In this document: positions 19,606-26,618 of the stretch, one piece after another
Layout: every line of letters starts with the position of its first letter
How positions within the stretch are numbered: position 1 is the first letter of the stretch
Assembly: GCA_017546605.1 (NCBI GenBank)
Contig: JAFYSH010000029.1
Location: 57,803 to 121,802 of the forward strand
DNA from: Bacteroidales bacterium
Lineage (GTDB): Bacteria; Bacteroidota; Bacteroidia; Bacteroidales; UBA932
Direction: 5' to 3'
DNA length: 64,000 bases
Notes under the pieces: model-generated
The model's input: only the letters and a program-made list of their open reading frames with translations
What the model was told of the DNA's origin: nothing
Database searches by the model: none
Program-made: the position numbers and the translations under genes

Positions 19606-19992
19606 ATGAAAAGTTTATTTAGTATTATTCTATCACTTACTATTCTATCTTCTTATTTCTCCAAGACAAGGGCTGAAACTATTGACATCCCGATTGGCAT
19701 TATTTCTGCTGATAGCACAATTGCGAAACATGGCAGACAAATAAACGCCGTTCAATACTTCGGTTCCTACAACTTGTCTTCTCGAGAACTCTTAATTGAA
19801 AAAATTTCTGGAGGAGGTACGGATGAAATACACATCCTAAATAATTTTACTGGAGAACAATGGGTCGAACTCATTGAGGTAGGTACTCCAACATGTATTA
19901 TATTATCTGGAACCAATGGACTCTATACCATAGACATCCATTGTCAAGATGATAGAATCTATTCTGGATCTTTTTTCATTGAACCCATATAA
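19606..19992 (+). CDS. Small exported protein upstream of C10 protease (DUF3244-like)
   Basis: 128 residues from MKSLFSIILSLTILSSYF; an in-frame codon 24 bp upstream is less likely because it lies inside the promoter. The signal peptide ends near residue 24 (RAE). The mature 100 residues are predicted all-beta: SSRELLIEKISGGGTDEIHI, then an NGLYTIDIHCQDDRIYSGSF end that resembles DUF3244 proteins (Ig-like, G-x-Y-x-I followed by a final hydrophobic strand). It lies 30 bp upstream of the C10 protease gene. C10 proteases of Bacteroides are often coupled to small inhibitors, so an inhibitor or secretion-partner role is inferred but not shown. Confidence 0.7.
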   Translation: MKSLFSIILSLTILSSYFSKTRAETIDIPIGIISADSTIAKHGRQINAVQYFGSYNLSSRELLIEKISGGGTDEIHILNNFTGEQWVELIEVGTPTCIILSGTNGLYTIDIHCQDDRIYSGSFFIEPI

Positions 19993-20022
19993 TCACAATA
20001 AAGTCAGTTAAAAAAGTGTAGC

Positions 20023-21480
20023 ATGAAACATTTTGTAATAACCTTTCTCTTATGCGTATTTTGCATTTCTTGCTCCTATAGAATTGAGTCAACTAATACG
20101 CCTGATACCCCTTCAATAAAATCAAATCATATTAGGTCCCAAGAAGATGCAATTCAGATTCTTCGTTGTACATTAAATGATCTATATGGCAATACTACAA
20201 AGTCGTCAGATCTAAAGACAATAAAATCAATAGAAGTAATAACCTATGAGGATTTGTTTATTCCAAAAACCAAAAATACAAATACTTTAGACATTGATGA
20301 TCAAATCGCCTATTTAGTTAATTTCGAAAATAATGAAGGCTATGCGATTTTAGGAGCAGACAATAGAATGGTTCCTATTATATCAATTGTTGATACCGGT
20401 TATCTCGATCTTGGTCTATTTAGACTTATAAATGATAACATAGCCACATCTAATCTTCCTCTAAATGAATTATTCTGCGAAGAAGACGGAGACTATATGG
20501 TTGGAATGAGAGGACAAACTACGGGGTTATCGATCGTTTTAGCTTATCTTAATTATACTATATTAGATATTCGAACAGACAATGAAGACCCTAGTGGGCC
20601 AGGTGCAATTGATACACCAAGCCCAGAACCACCTTCAATAAGTGGCCCAGTAGATGATATTGAATTAGATATAAAACCTATCTTAAAAACAAAATGGGGG
20701 CAATACTCTCCCTTCAATGACAAAGTAACATACGTCTTAGATAATGACGAAAAAGCACCCGCTGGTTGTACAACAATTGCTGCCCTTCAGATTCTTGCAC
20801 ACAATCAAGACGTTGATCTAGAATGCTTCAATCTAAGCACACAATACGATTGGAATGATTTAGAAAGAAGTGTATACGACAAATTAACGGAAGAAGACGA
20901 TGGTTATACAGCTAGATTAGATAGTCTATATCGCATAGGGGCTCTTAGTCGTATCGAAGAATTACAAATAGAGCTTAAGTATACAAAGCTTCGGAATTTG
21001 TCCGATTGTATATCCACAATAACTAAGGATATGATGGATAGAATTGGTGTTTCATATGATTATTTAGGAAGTGGGGGAACATTTGCAACACCTCAAAGAG
21101 TATTAGAATGCCTACGCGATTTGGGATACAACCAAATACATAAATGCAATGGATACTCTCTTACTCAAATTAAGAACATGCTTTACGATCACAAACCTGT
21201 ATTTATTGCAGCATTGGGTCTAGGTGGCGGACATGCATGGGTAATTGACGGCATCAAAACGAGAACTATACAAGATGAGAACAGCGAGACAGAATCCAGA
21301 GAACAGGTTTTACTTCATTGCAACTGGGGATGGGATGGTTCTTCAAATGGGTACTATGAATCAAAGATTTTTGACACAATAGATGGGACCGTTGAATATG
21401 ACGAATACTCAGCAAACGCATCACAATTAAGCCTTTTAGAAAATGAATACTCTTTCTGGTTCAGAATACTAACTTATTAA
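20023..21480 (+). CDS. C10-family cysteine protease (streptopain-like), lipoprotein
   Basis: 485 residues. It has a lipoprotein-type N-terminus (MKHFVITFLLCVFCISC, Cys17). A propeptide (about 35-180) resembles the Spi/C10 prodomain, including EDAIQILRC and NNEGYAILGADNR. The mature enzyme has the catalytic Cys249 in APAGCTTIAALQI, the catalytic His404 in GGGHAWVIDG, and the W-G-W-x-G-x2-N-G-Y-Y motif at 435-445. A low-complexity Pro/Ser linker (about 188-210) separates the prodomain and the protease and is a likely processing region. Relatives include streptococcal SpeB, Porphyromonas periodontain and Bacteroides Bfp. The gene is markedly AT-rich. Its substrate is unknown. Confidence 0.92.
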   Translation: MKHFVITFLLCVFCISCSYRIESTNTPDTPSIKSNHIRSQEDAIQILRCTLNDLYGNTTKSSDLKTIKSIEVITYEDLFIPKTKNTNTLDIDDQIAYLVNFENNEGYAILGADNRMVPIISIVDTGYLDLGLFRLINDNIATSNLPLNELFCEEDGDYMVGMRGQTTGLSIVLAYLNYTILDIRTDNEDPSGPGAIDTPSPEPPSISGPVDDIELDIKPILKTKWGQYSPFNDKVTYVLDNDEKAPAGCTTIAALQILAHNQDVDLECFNLSTQYDWNDLERSVYDKLTEEDDGYTARLDSLYRIGALSRIEELQIELKYTKLRNLSDCISTITKDMMDRIGVSYDYLGSGGTFATPQRVLECLRDLGYNQIHKCNGYSLTQIKNMLYDHKPVFIAALGLGGGHAWVIDGIKTRTIQDENSETESREQVLLHCNWGWDGSSNGYYESKIFDTIDGTVEYDEYSANASQLSLLENEYSFWFRILTY

Positions 21481-21534
21481 AAAATTATCCAACAATATTT
21501 GCTACATTCGGCCGTAATTTTTAATCTTCAAACC

Positions 21535-22236
21535 ATGAAAAAGCTCATTCTTTTGTGCATCATTGCGATGATTGCCTTTGAACCCTCTTTACACGCCCAA
21601 AGCCACACCCGAGATTTTGGGAAAACAATGGTATATACTGGTGGTGGTATTGCTATTGTCAGTGCAGGTGTATTTGGCATCGGAATGATGCTCAACACAA
21701 ACCGGACAACAGACGATGCTACCAAAGGCGTCAATGTCATCCCGGGTTTTGGCCTGGCAGGAATCGCAGCAGGAGGTGCTATTGCTCTTCTGGGCACTCC
21801 GTTTTGGATTGCTGGAGAAAGCTATCAAAACGGCTTCTGCATTCAACACGAAGAGGGATTTGAGCTTCGAATGGACCTATCCGGCAGCATTGCTCCTCCG
21901 GTTGGTGCAGACATTGTAGCTGGCTACAACCTCAATGAAAGTTGGTTCTTCGGTGGCGGTGCAGGTATTCGTTTCGCAAATGGCACATCTATTCCGATCT
22001 ATGCAGATGTAAGGTACTCTTTTTCAGAAAGCAGAATATCTCCCTACATCGGTATGAGCATTGGAGGTGCATATGCTCCAAAAAATGGAGAACTGATCCC
22101 CTATTACAACCTCAATCTGGGATCACGCATCCGTCATCAATCCAATGATGGCGGCGATTGGTGGATTGCCGCAATGATGGAAATGACCCACCTTCTCCCG
22201 TATAACTTTGGGATAAAAGTCGGCTACTCCTTCTAG
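21535..22236 (+). CDS. Outer-membrane beta-barrel protein 1
   Basis: 233 residues from MKKLILLCIIAMIAF (12 codons after an earlier in-frame start that lacks a signal peptide). The signal peptide ends HAQ near residue 21. Residues about 30-50 and 65-90 are Gly/Ala-rich hydrophobic stretches (GGGIAIVSAGVFGIGMML, GLAGIAAGGAIALLG), followed by barrel-like strands to a C-terminal Phe (GVKVGYSF pattern). Its TAG stop overlaps the stop codon of a minus-strand rsmF 3' remnant exactly as the intact barrel gene at 26037 overlaps rsmF itself. This suggests that it was once the convergent neighbour of rsmF. Confidence 0.78.
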   Translation: MKKLILLCIIAMIAFEPSLHAQSHTRDFGKTMVYTGGGIAIVSAGVFGIGMMLNTNRTTDDATKGVNVIPGFGLAGIAAGGAIALLGTPFWIAGESYQNGFCIQHEEGFELRMDLSGSIAPPVGADIVAGYNLNESWFFGGGAGIRFANGTSIPIYADVRYSFSESRISPYIGMSIGGAYAPKNGELIPYYNLNLGSRIRHQSNDGGDWWIAAMMEMTHLLPYNFGIKVGYSF

Positions 22237-22274
22237 AATTTCCGAATCCTCAAATGCGCAGGATAGAGGTTGTT
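22233..22274 (-). pseudogene. rsmF 3'-end remnant A
   Basis: Read on the minus strand it encodes NNLYPAHLRIRKF followed by TAG, identical to the last 13 residues of the intact RsmF at 26615-27982, with a few synonymous differences. The match stops just upstream of the two Asn codons. Confidence 0.9.
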
Positions 22275-22284
22275 GTGTGACAAT

Positions 22285-22330
22285 AAAAAAGTTGTATTCC
22301 AAGGTTTTACCAAGGAATACAACTTTTTTT
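22285..22330. terminator. Bidirectional terminator in repeat A
   Basis: Stem GTTGTATTCC/GGAATACAAC with A6 on the left and T7 on the right, so it works for the barrel gene on the plus strand and could serve leftward transcripts from the ATPase gene. Confidence 0.8.
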
Positions 22331-22462
22331 ATTGTTGGTAATTATATATTACATTACAGTAAATCAAAAAAGGACTTTTTCGTTCAATCCATAAATGTTT
22401 GAGAAACTTTGTGTCCTATACTTAGATGCCGCAACGGTATCATTTGTGACGCATAAATTGCG

Positions 22463-22483
22463 ATTTATGAAGGGCAAAATTAT
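22463..22483. repeat. 21-bp direct repeat left of the DUF4143 ATPase
   Basis: Matches 23680-23700 at 19 of 21 positions. It overlaps the stop codon of the ATPase gene and is preceded by a small palindrome (CATAAAT/ATTTATG). Confidence 0.7.
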
Positions 22484-23640
22484 AGTGCAAGGTTCTTGTA
22501 GTTGACAATCTCAATGTCTCCTGCATTGTTCTCGAAGTCACCTGTATATACTACGGCTTTCCTTCGGATTGGAGTCTTTATCCATCCTGACAGTTTCTTC
22601 AGGGTGTTTTCAAAATCCTTGTTGTATGTCATAGATGACTTTACCTCAAGGGCGGTGATTTCGCCTTCCTCCTTGATGAGTACGTCCACCTCATTCATGT
22701 TGGAGTCGCGGTAGAAGAACACACCTCCCTCCTTGCCGGCATTCATTCTGTGTTTGACAGCTTCCATCACTACGAAGTTCTCGAATATGTTGCCGCGCAT
22801 CTTATCCCTTGAAAGCTGTTTAGGACTTTCGATGTCGAGCAGGTAGCACGCGAGGCCCGGGTCGCAGAAATACAGTTTGGGACTCTTTATCAATCTCTTT
22901 GAAATGTTCTCGTAGTATGGTGGCAGCAGGTATACTACATATGAGGCAGTCAGTACTGACATCCATGAGGCGATGGTCTTGCTGTCAACGCCTACTTCAT
23001 TAGCCAGTTCCGAGGCGTTGAATACGGAGCCGACTCGTGTCGCACACAGTTTCATGAACTTGAGGAACTGCATGATGTCCTTTATCTTGAGCAGGTCTCT
23101 GACATCCTTTTCCAGATAGGTCTTTACGTATGACGGATAGAGCAGTTTTGCGATATTCTTTTCGGCACAGATTGCCGGGAAGAGACCGTCATAGAGGAAG
23201 TCGTCAAGTGATTTGCTTGATGATTCAGTTCGGGTCTCATTAAGCGACATCGGCATCAGTTCGAATACGCCAGCCCTTCCTGCCAATGACTCGGACAGGT
23301 CTTTCATCAGCTCGAAGTTGGAGCTGCCTGACAGAAGGAACTTCCTGTCGGGGTTGTTGTCCACTATTCCCTGTATGTATTCGAAGAGTTCCGGTGCCTT
23401 TTGAGCCTCGTCGATGAACATCCTCTCCTGTGTCTGATTCAGAAATGCAATCGGATCGTTAAGAGCAAACTCCCTGACGTTCACATCCTTCAATGAGTAC
23501 TTTACGGCCTGAGGGAACATCTTTTTCAGTATGGTACTCTTTCCTGACTGTCGTGGCCCTGTAATGCAGATGACTGAAAAATATTGAGATGCTTCAATCA
23601 ACAGATCCTGAATGTCTCGTGCTATGTAATCTTTATTCAT
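22480..23640 (-). CDS. AAA ATPase with C-terminal DUF4143
   Basis: 386 residues from MNKDYIARDIQDLL. An extra 36 codons upstream are open but lie in the duplicated flank and across the promoter, so I exclude them. Walker A is GPRQSGKST, Walker B is RMFIDEAQKAPE, followed by a sensor-like FLLSGSSNFELM. The C-terminal half has the DUF4143 pattern (ESPKQLSRDKMRGNIFENFVV, FYRDSNMNEVDVLIKE, ALEVKSS), resembling a restriction-endonuclease-like fold with D and E-x-K residues. These ATPases are abundant and often recently transferred in Bacteroidales; their role is not established. Base usage differs from neighbouring genes, and direct repeats flank it, suggesting acquisition as a cassette. Confidence 0.9.
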   Translation of the reverse strand: MNKDYIARDIQDLLIEASQYFSVICITGPRQSGKSTILKKMFPQAVKYSLKDVNVREFALNDPIAFLNQTQERMFIDEAQKAPELFEYIQGIVDNNPDRKFLLSGSSNFELMKDLSESLAGRAGVFELMPMSLNETRTESSSKSLDDFLYDGLFPAICAEKNIAKLLYPSYVKTYLEKDVRDLLKIKDIMQFLKFMKLCATRVGSVFNASELANEVGVDSKTIASWMSVLTASYVVYLLPPYYENISKRLIKSPKLYFCDPGLACYLLDIESPKQLSRDKMRGNIFENFVVMEAVKHRMNAGKEGGVFFYRDSNMNEVDVLIKEEGEITALEVKSSMTYNKDFENTLKKLSGWIKTPIRRKAVVYTGDFENNAGDIEIVNYKNLAL

Positions 23641-23665
23641 TTTATGCAAATTTGGAATAACACTC

Positions 23666-23695
23666 CAAAAATACATAAAATTTATGAATGGCAAA
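23666..23695 (-). promoter_or_regulatory. Promoter of the DUF4143 ATPase gene
   Basis: On the minus strand: TTTG (23695-23692), an 18-bp spacer, and TATTTTTG (23673-23666), about 26 bp before the ATG at 23640. Confidence 0.6.
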
Positions 23696-23700
23696 ATAAT
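23680..23700. repeat. 21-bp direct repeat right of the DUF4143 ATPase
   Basis: Second copy of the repeat at 22463-22483 (19 of 21 identical), again preceded by a short palindrome (CATAAAATTTATG). Together they bracket the ATPase gene and its promoter -7 box. Confidence 0.7.
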
Positions 23701-23738
23701 GTCGGGATAAGCTAGCACTTCTGCATTCTTGGCAAACC

Positions 23739-23801
23739 AAGATTCCACACACTCACGCTAGGACTCGGTTATCGTTTCTAGAGGAATCATCATTCTAAAA
23801 T
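23739..23801 (+). pseudogene. 3' fragment of an outer-membrane gene (copy of 25945-26006)
   Basis: This stretch is the same as the end and 3' flank of the barrel gene at 25313-25987 except for one inserted A, which shifts the reading frame. No upstream part of the gene remains, so it is a truncated duplicate. It runs directly into repeat B. Confidence 0.85.
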
Positions 23802-23896
23802 TTCCGAATCCTCAAATGCGCAGGATAGAGGTTGTTGTGTGACAATAAAAAAGTTGTATTCCAAGGTTTTACCAAGGAATACAACTTTTTTTATTT
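23794..23896. repeat. 103-bp direct repeat, copy B, with rsmF 3' remnant
   Basis: Same sequence as 22231-22333 with one substitution, 1563 bp away. The minus-strand remnant encodes NNLYPAHLRIRKF then TAG (23796-23837). It ends 13 bp before the stop codon of the second ATPase gene. Confidence 0.95.
23848..23893. terminator. Bidirectional terminator in repeat B
   Basis: Same stem GTTGTATTCC/GGAATACAAC with flanking A and T runs. It is placed to end the leftward ATPase transcript whose stop is at 23910. Confidence 0.8.
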
Positions 23897-23909
23897 TCCG
23901 ACTTGTAGT

Positions 23910-25043
23910 TTAGTTCGCAAAATACACCGTCTTTAACCAGTAGGCATAAATAGGATCTTGAAACGAAATTTCCCCTGCCTTGTTGTCTAAAACGTCATTC
24001 TTGATCAGCGCAGCCTTTGAGCGTGCGATTGAGGTGGTAGACGATATTTTGTAGCGGTGCATTACTTTGGTAGAACTGATAGCCTTTTCGCCAGCGATGA
24101 GGGCCTTCAGGTAATTCAACTGCTGAACTGTTAAGGTCTCTGTGATAGTCACAAACAGCAAACTCAACTGCTCAACCAATGCCGAATGAGCCTCACGTAC
24201 AATTTCGACCGTACACACATCCCTTGTACGCAACCACGATTGCTGAGCGAGTTGTTGCGCATAGTAAGGATGATTATCAACGAGCTGCACAATCAGGTTA
24301 GCAGCATCCTCACTGATTGATTTTCCTGTATCTGCGAACCGGGTGTTAAAGAACGCCACAAGATATGGTGTACTGATTTTATTAAGGAACATGAGATCAC
24401 CAAACTTGTAAAAGGGCTTGGAGGAATTGGTAAAGACCTCCATCATCATATGACGTTTGCTTCCATAAAGGCAGTAAGCAACTCGCTGATGCTGCTGCCA
24501 ATGCGAGCGCAATCTCTTCTGAAAATAATCCGGATCCGAAAACTCCGCTATGTTCTGGAACTCATCAATACAAATGACGATTTTAAGCTGCTTTTTCTTT
24601 GCAATTTTCTCGGCAAGGTCCAGGATCTCATCCGGATTCTGCTTAACAGTTTCCCAATCAAAATCGATTGACACTTCGTTGGAGGGATCGCTGCCAATCG
24701 AAATCTTGGGCACTAAATGCGAAAAGAAAGCCTTTGCACTCTCGACTGCCTCCTCCCATTTGGACGATGTCGCAGCAATTACCTTCTGAGCGAGCAATGA
24801 ATAGAAATGCTCCTCATCGCGAACATTAAACAAGTCGATGTGACAAATACGCAAGTTACTATCCTGCTCCATCGCCAACTTTGTAGCCTTGCATACTAAC
24901 GAACTCTTCCCCCATCGACGAGGAGAGATAATAATTGTATTTATCTGCGATGTGAAATTCTGAACCAAATTGGCAGTTTCCTGCTCACGATCGGTAAAAT
25001 TTTTCTCTGTCGCAATCTTACCAAAGATAAAGGGAGTCTCCAT
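23910..25043 (-). CDS. P-loop ATPase of the archaeal-ATPase type
   Basis: 377 residues from METPFIFGKIATEKNFTDRE; a start 7 codons earlier is also possible. Walker A is SPRRWGKSS, Walker B is IVICIDEFQNIAEF, followed by YGSKRHMM (sensor-like). The C-terminal 80 residues (LTVQQLNYLKALIAGEKA, then RYKISSTTSIARSKAALIKNDVL) resemble a winged-helix domain. It belongs to the large group of ATP-binding proteins found near mobile or variable loci; the function is unknown. It is transcribed toward repeat B, and its 3' end abuts that repeat. Confidence 0.87.
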   Translation of the reverse strand: METPFIFGKIATEKNFTDREQETANLVQNFTSQINTIIISPRRWGKSSLVCKATKLAMEQDSNLRICHIDLFNVRDEEHFYSLLAQKVIAATSSKWEEAVESAKAFFSHLVPKISIGSDPSNEVSIDFDWETVKQNPDEILDLAEKIAKKKQLKIVICIDEFQNIAEFSDPDYFQKRLRSHWQQHQRVAYCLYGSKRHMMMEVFTNSSKPFYKFGDLMFLNKISTPYLVAFFNTRFADTGKSISEDAANLIVQLVDNHPYYAQQLAQQSWLRTRDVCTVEIVREAHSALVEQLSLLFVTITETLTVQQLNYLKALIAGEKAISSTKVMHRYKISSTTSIARSKAALIKNDVLDNKAGEISFQDPIYAYWLKTVYFAN

Positions 25044-25245
25044 AATCCAAACTTTAGTATCCAACCGCGAATATAGTACAAATTATGTAATTACAAATAT
25101 TGTAGTATCAATTATCGTACATATGATTTCTGTAGAATAAGTCTGTCTAGATATAAATCTTCATCTTCTCTACAATACCGTTTTTAAATCAAGAAAGATT
25201 CCAAAATTTCAAGGAACAATACTTTTTTATTTTTTATCTCATTTT

Positions 25246-25277
25246 TTTGCGTATTTATTTGTTTTTTTTTATTTTTG
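25246..25277 (+). promoter_or_regulatory. Promoter of outer-membrane gene 3
   Basis: TTTG at 25246-25249, a 20-bp spacer, and TATTTTTG at 25270-25277. The surrounding 250 bp is very AT-rich and otherwise shows nothing recognisable. Confidence 0.7.
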
Positions 25278-25312
25278 CTACAGGTTTAACGAATTAATAC
25301 CTCTTTGCTATT

Positions 25313-25987
25313 ATGAAAGCTCTACGTTCTTTATTGTTTTTGATGCTACTAATCGCATCTTCTTCAGTCTGCTTAGCTCAGATGAATGTCAAGGCCTCAT
25401 ACAAACCTTCTCTTCTAACTACGAGTACCGATATAGACAAGACTCTATATATGCACGGTCTGGCAATGGATGTTTCCTACAATTTTCCCATACATAATCA
25501 TATCCCCTTGAATATTGAAACAGGGCTGGGTTTTCACTACCTATTCCATAATGCGCCCCTAGGGGAATCATACGCCCCGACAGACTATCAATTAAGCAAT
25601 CTTTATCTTCCGGTTCGTATCTCCTATAACATAAAACTGAGTAACAGGTACTCTCTCGCCCCCTATGCGGGTCTTTATGGACGCTATTTCTTACACTACA
25701 AAGAAACTACAAAATACAGCTATGATCAACAATCTACCCCAACCATAAAATATCCCTTCAAGGAAAAATATGCAGAATTGATTTATGATCGATTCCAAAT
25801 GGGTGGACAAATCGGATTTACGTTAATGGCAGATGAACACTTTGTACTAGAGGTAGGTTACGGCTGTGACTTTGGAAATTTTATGAGCGATTATAGCTAT
25901 GTCGGCAATGCAGACCTAGAAAAACTAGAGCCCAGGTATAAAAAAAGATTCCACACACTCACGCTAGGACTCGGTTATCGTTTCTAG
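25313..25987 (+). CDS. Outer-membrane beta-barrel protein 3
   Basis: 224 residues, with a signal peptide ending LAQ near residue 23. It is a barrel-like chain closing with LTLGLGYRF. It is clearly paralogous to the next gene: both have [SA]-Y-K-P-S near the N-terminus, HIPL, then a SGLGFHY-type strand (TGLGFHY here), NLYLPVRI versus NIYIPVNI, PYAG[LI]YGRY and a closing LGLGY. A 62-bp copy of its 3' end is found at 23739. Confidence 0.82.
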   Translation: MKALRSLLFLMLLIASSSVCLAQMNVKASYKPSLLTTSTDIDKTLYMHGLAMDVSYNFPIHNHIPLNIETGLGFHYLFHNAPLGESYAPTDYQLSNLYLPVRISYNIKLSNRYSLAPYAGLYGRYFLHYKETTKYSYDQQSTPTIKYPFKEKYAELIYDRFQMGGQIGFTLMADEHFVLEVGYGCDFGNFMSDYSYVGNADLEKLEPRYKKRFHTLTLGLGYRF

Positions 25988-26000
25988 AGGAATCATCATT

Positions 26001-26018
26001 CTAAAACCTCCGAATCAA
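26001..26018 (-). pseudogene. Possible third rsmF 3' remnant (very short)
   Basis: The minus strand encodes IRRF then TAG just after the barrel gene 3 stop region, where intact rsmF has IRKF-TAG. About 15 of 18 bases match the other copies. It is short enough to be chance, but its position after a barrel gene fits the pattern. Confidence 0.4.
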
Positions 26019-26036
26019 TAAATCTACAACATCATT

Positions 26037-26618
26037 ATGAAAAAAATACTATTAGTTGTAATCCTGTTATTATCAACTATTTCCGCCAACGCCCAGATTA
26101 GCATCACTGCTGCATACAAACCCTCTATTTTTAAAAGTGAAGGAGAAATCATTATACAAAATGGCGTCTCACTCAACGTACTATACAAAGCTGCAATTAG
26201 CGATCATATTCCGCTAAGCATTCAGTCGGGACTGGGATTTCATTACATGTTCAATAAAATTATGAGAAATGACTTACATTTCAGCAACATTTACATTCCA
26301 GTAAATATCGCTTATAAATTCGATATCAAACCATCTTTTTCCATATATCCATACGCAGGAATTTATGGAAGATACGTTATACAATATGAAAAGACAAAAA
26401 GAAAAGTACAACAACCACCTGTTACAACTGATCTGCTAAAGCAATATCCCGATAAATTCAACAGGACATTGATTGGAAGCCAACTAGGACTGATGCTAGA
26501 TATACACAAACATTTCCGAATTGACATAAGTTACGGCTTTGACTTTTATAAGTTCAACAAAGGGACTTATTCCTCTGCACTTCAATCCCTATCTATTGGG
26601 CTCGGTTATACCTTCTAA
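26037..26618 (+). CDS. Outer-membrane beta-barrel protein 4
   Basis: 193 residues, signal peptide MKKILLVVILLLSTISANAQ. It is a paralogue of the barrel protein at 25313 (shared SGLGFHY strand, PYAGIYGRY, terminal LGLGYTF). It lies 49 bp downstream of that gene, probably in the same transcript. Its TAA overlaps the rsmF TAG stop on the opposite strand by two bases, so the two genes end within each other with no terminator between. Confidence 0.82.
   Translation: MKKILLVVILLLSTISANAQISITAAYKPSIFKSEGEIIIQNGVSLNVLYKAAISDHIPLSIQSGLGFHYMFNKIMRNDLHFSNIYIPVNIAYKFDIKPSFSIYPYAGIYGRYVIQYEKTKRKVQQPPVTTDLLKQYPDKFNRTLIGSQLGLMLDIHKHFRIDISYGFDFYKFNKGTYSSALQSLSIGLGYTF

Larger units (their letters stand above)
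22231..22333. repeat. 103-bp direct repeat, copy A
   Basis: Identical to 23794-23896 except at one base (G at 22236, A at 23799). It contains the last 42 bp of an rsmF-like gene, a spacer and a bidirectional terminator. Confidence 0.95.

Noticed and set aside
23640..23748. 36-codon N-terminal extension of the DUF4143 ATPase
   Set aside because: It crosses the promoter, the 21-bp repeat and the duplicated barrel-gene tail; the family starts near MNKDYIAR.
22480..25064. The two ATPase genes as a transposon or phage defence system
   Set aside because: No transposase, integrase, nuclease partner or toxin gene is present between the repeats; the ATPases belong to different families and stand in separate segments.
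25044..25312. Regulatory RNA or riboswitch in the AT-rich gap before barrel gene 3
   Set aside because: Apart from the promoter at 25246-25277 only low-complexity A/T runs are seen, with no convincing conserved fold.
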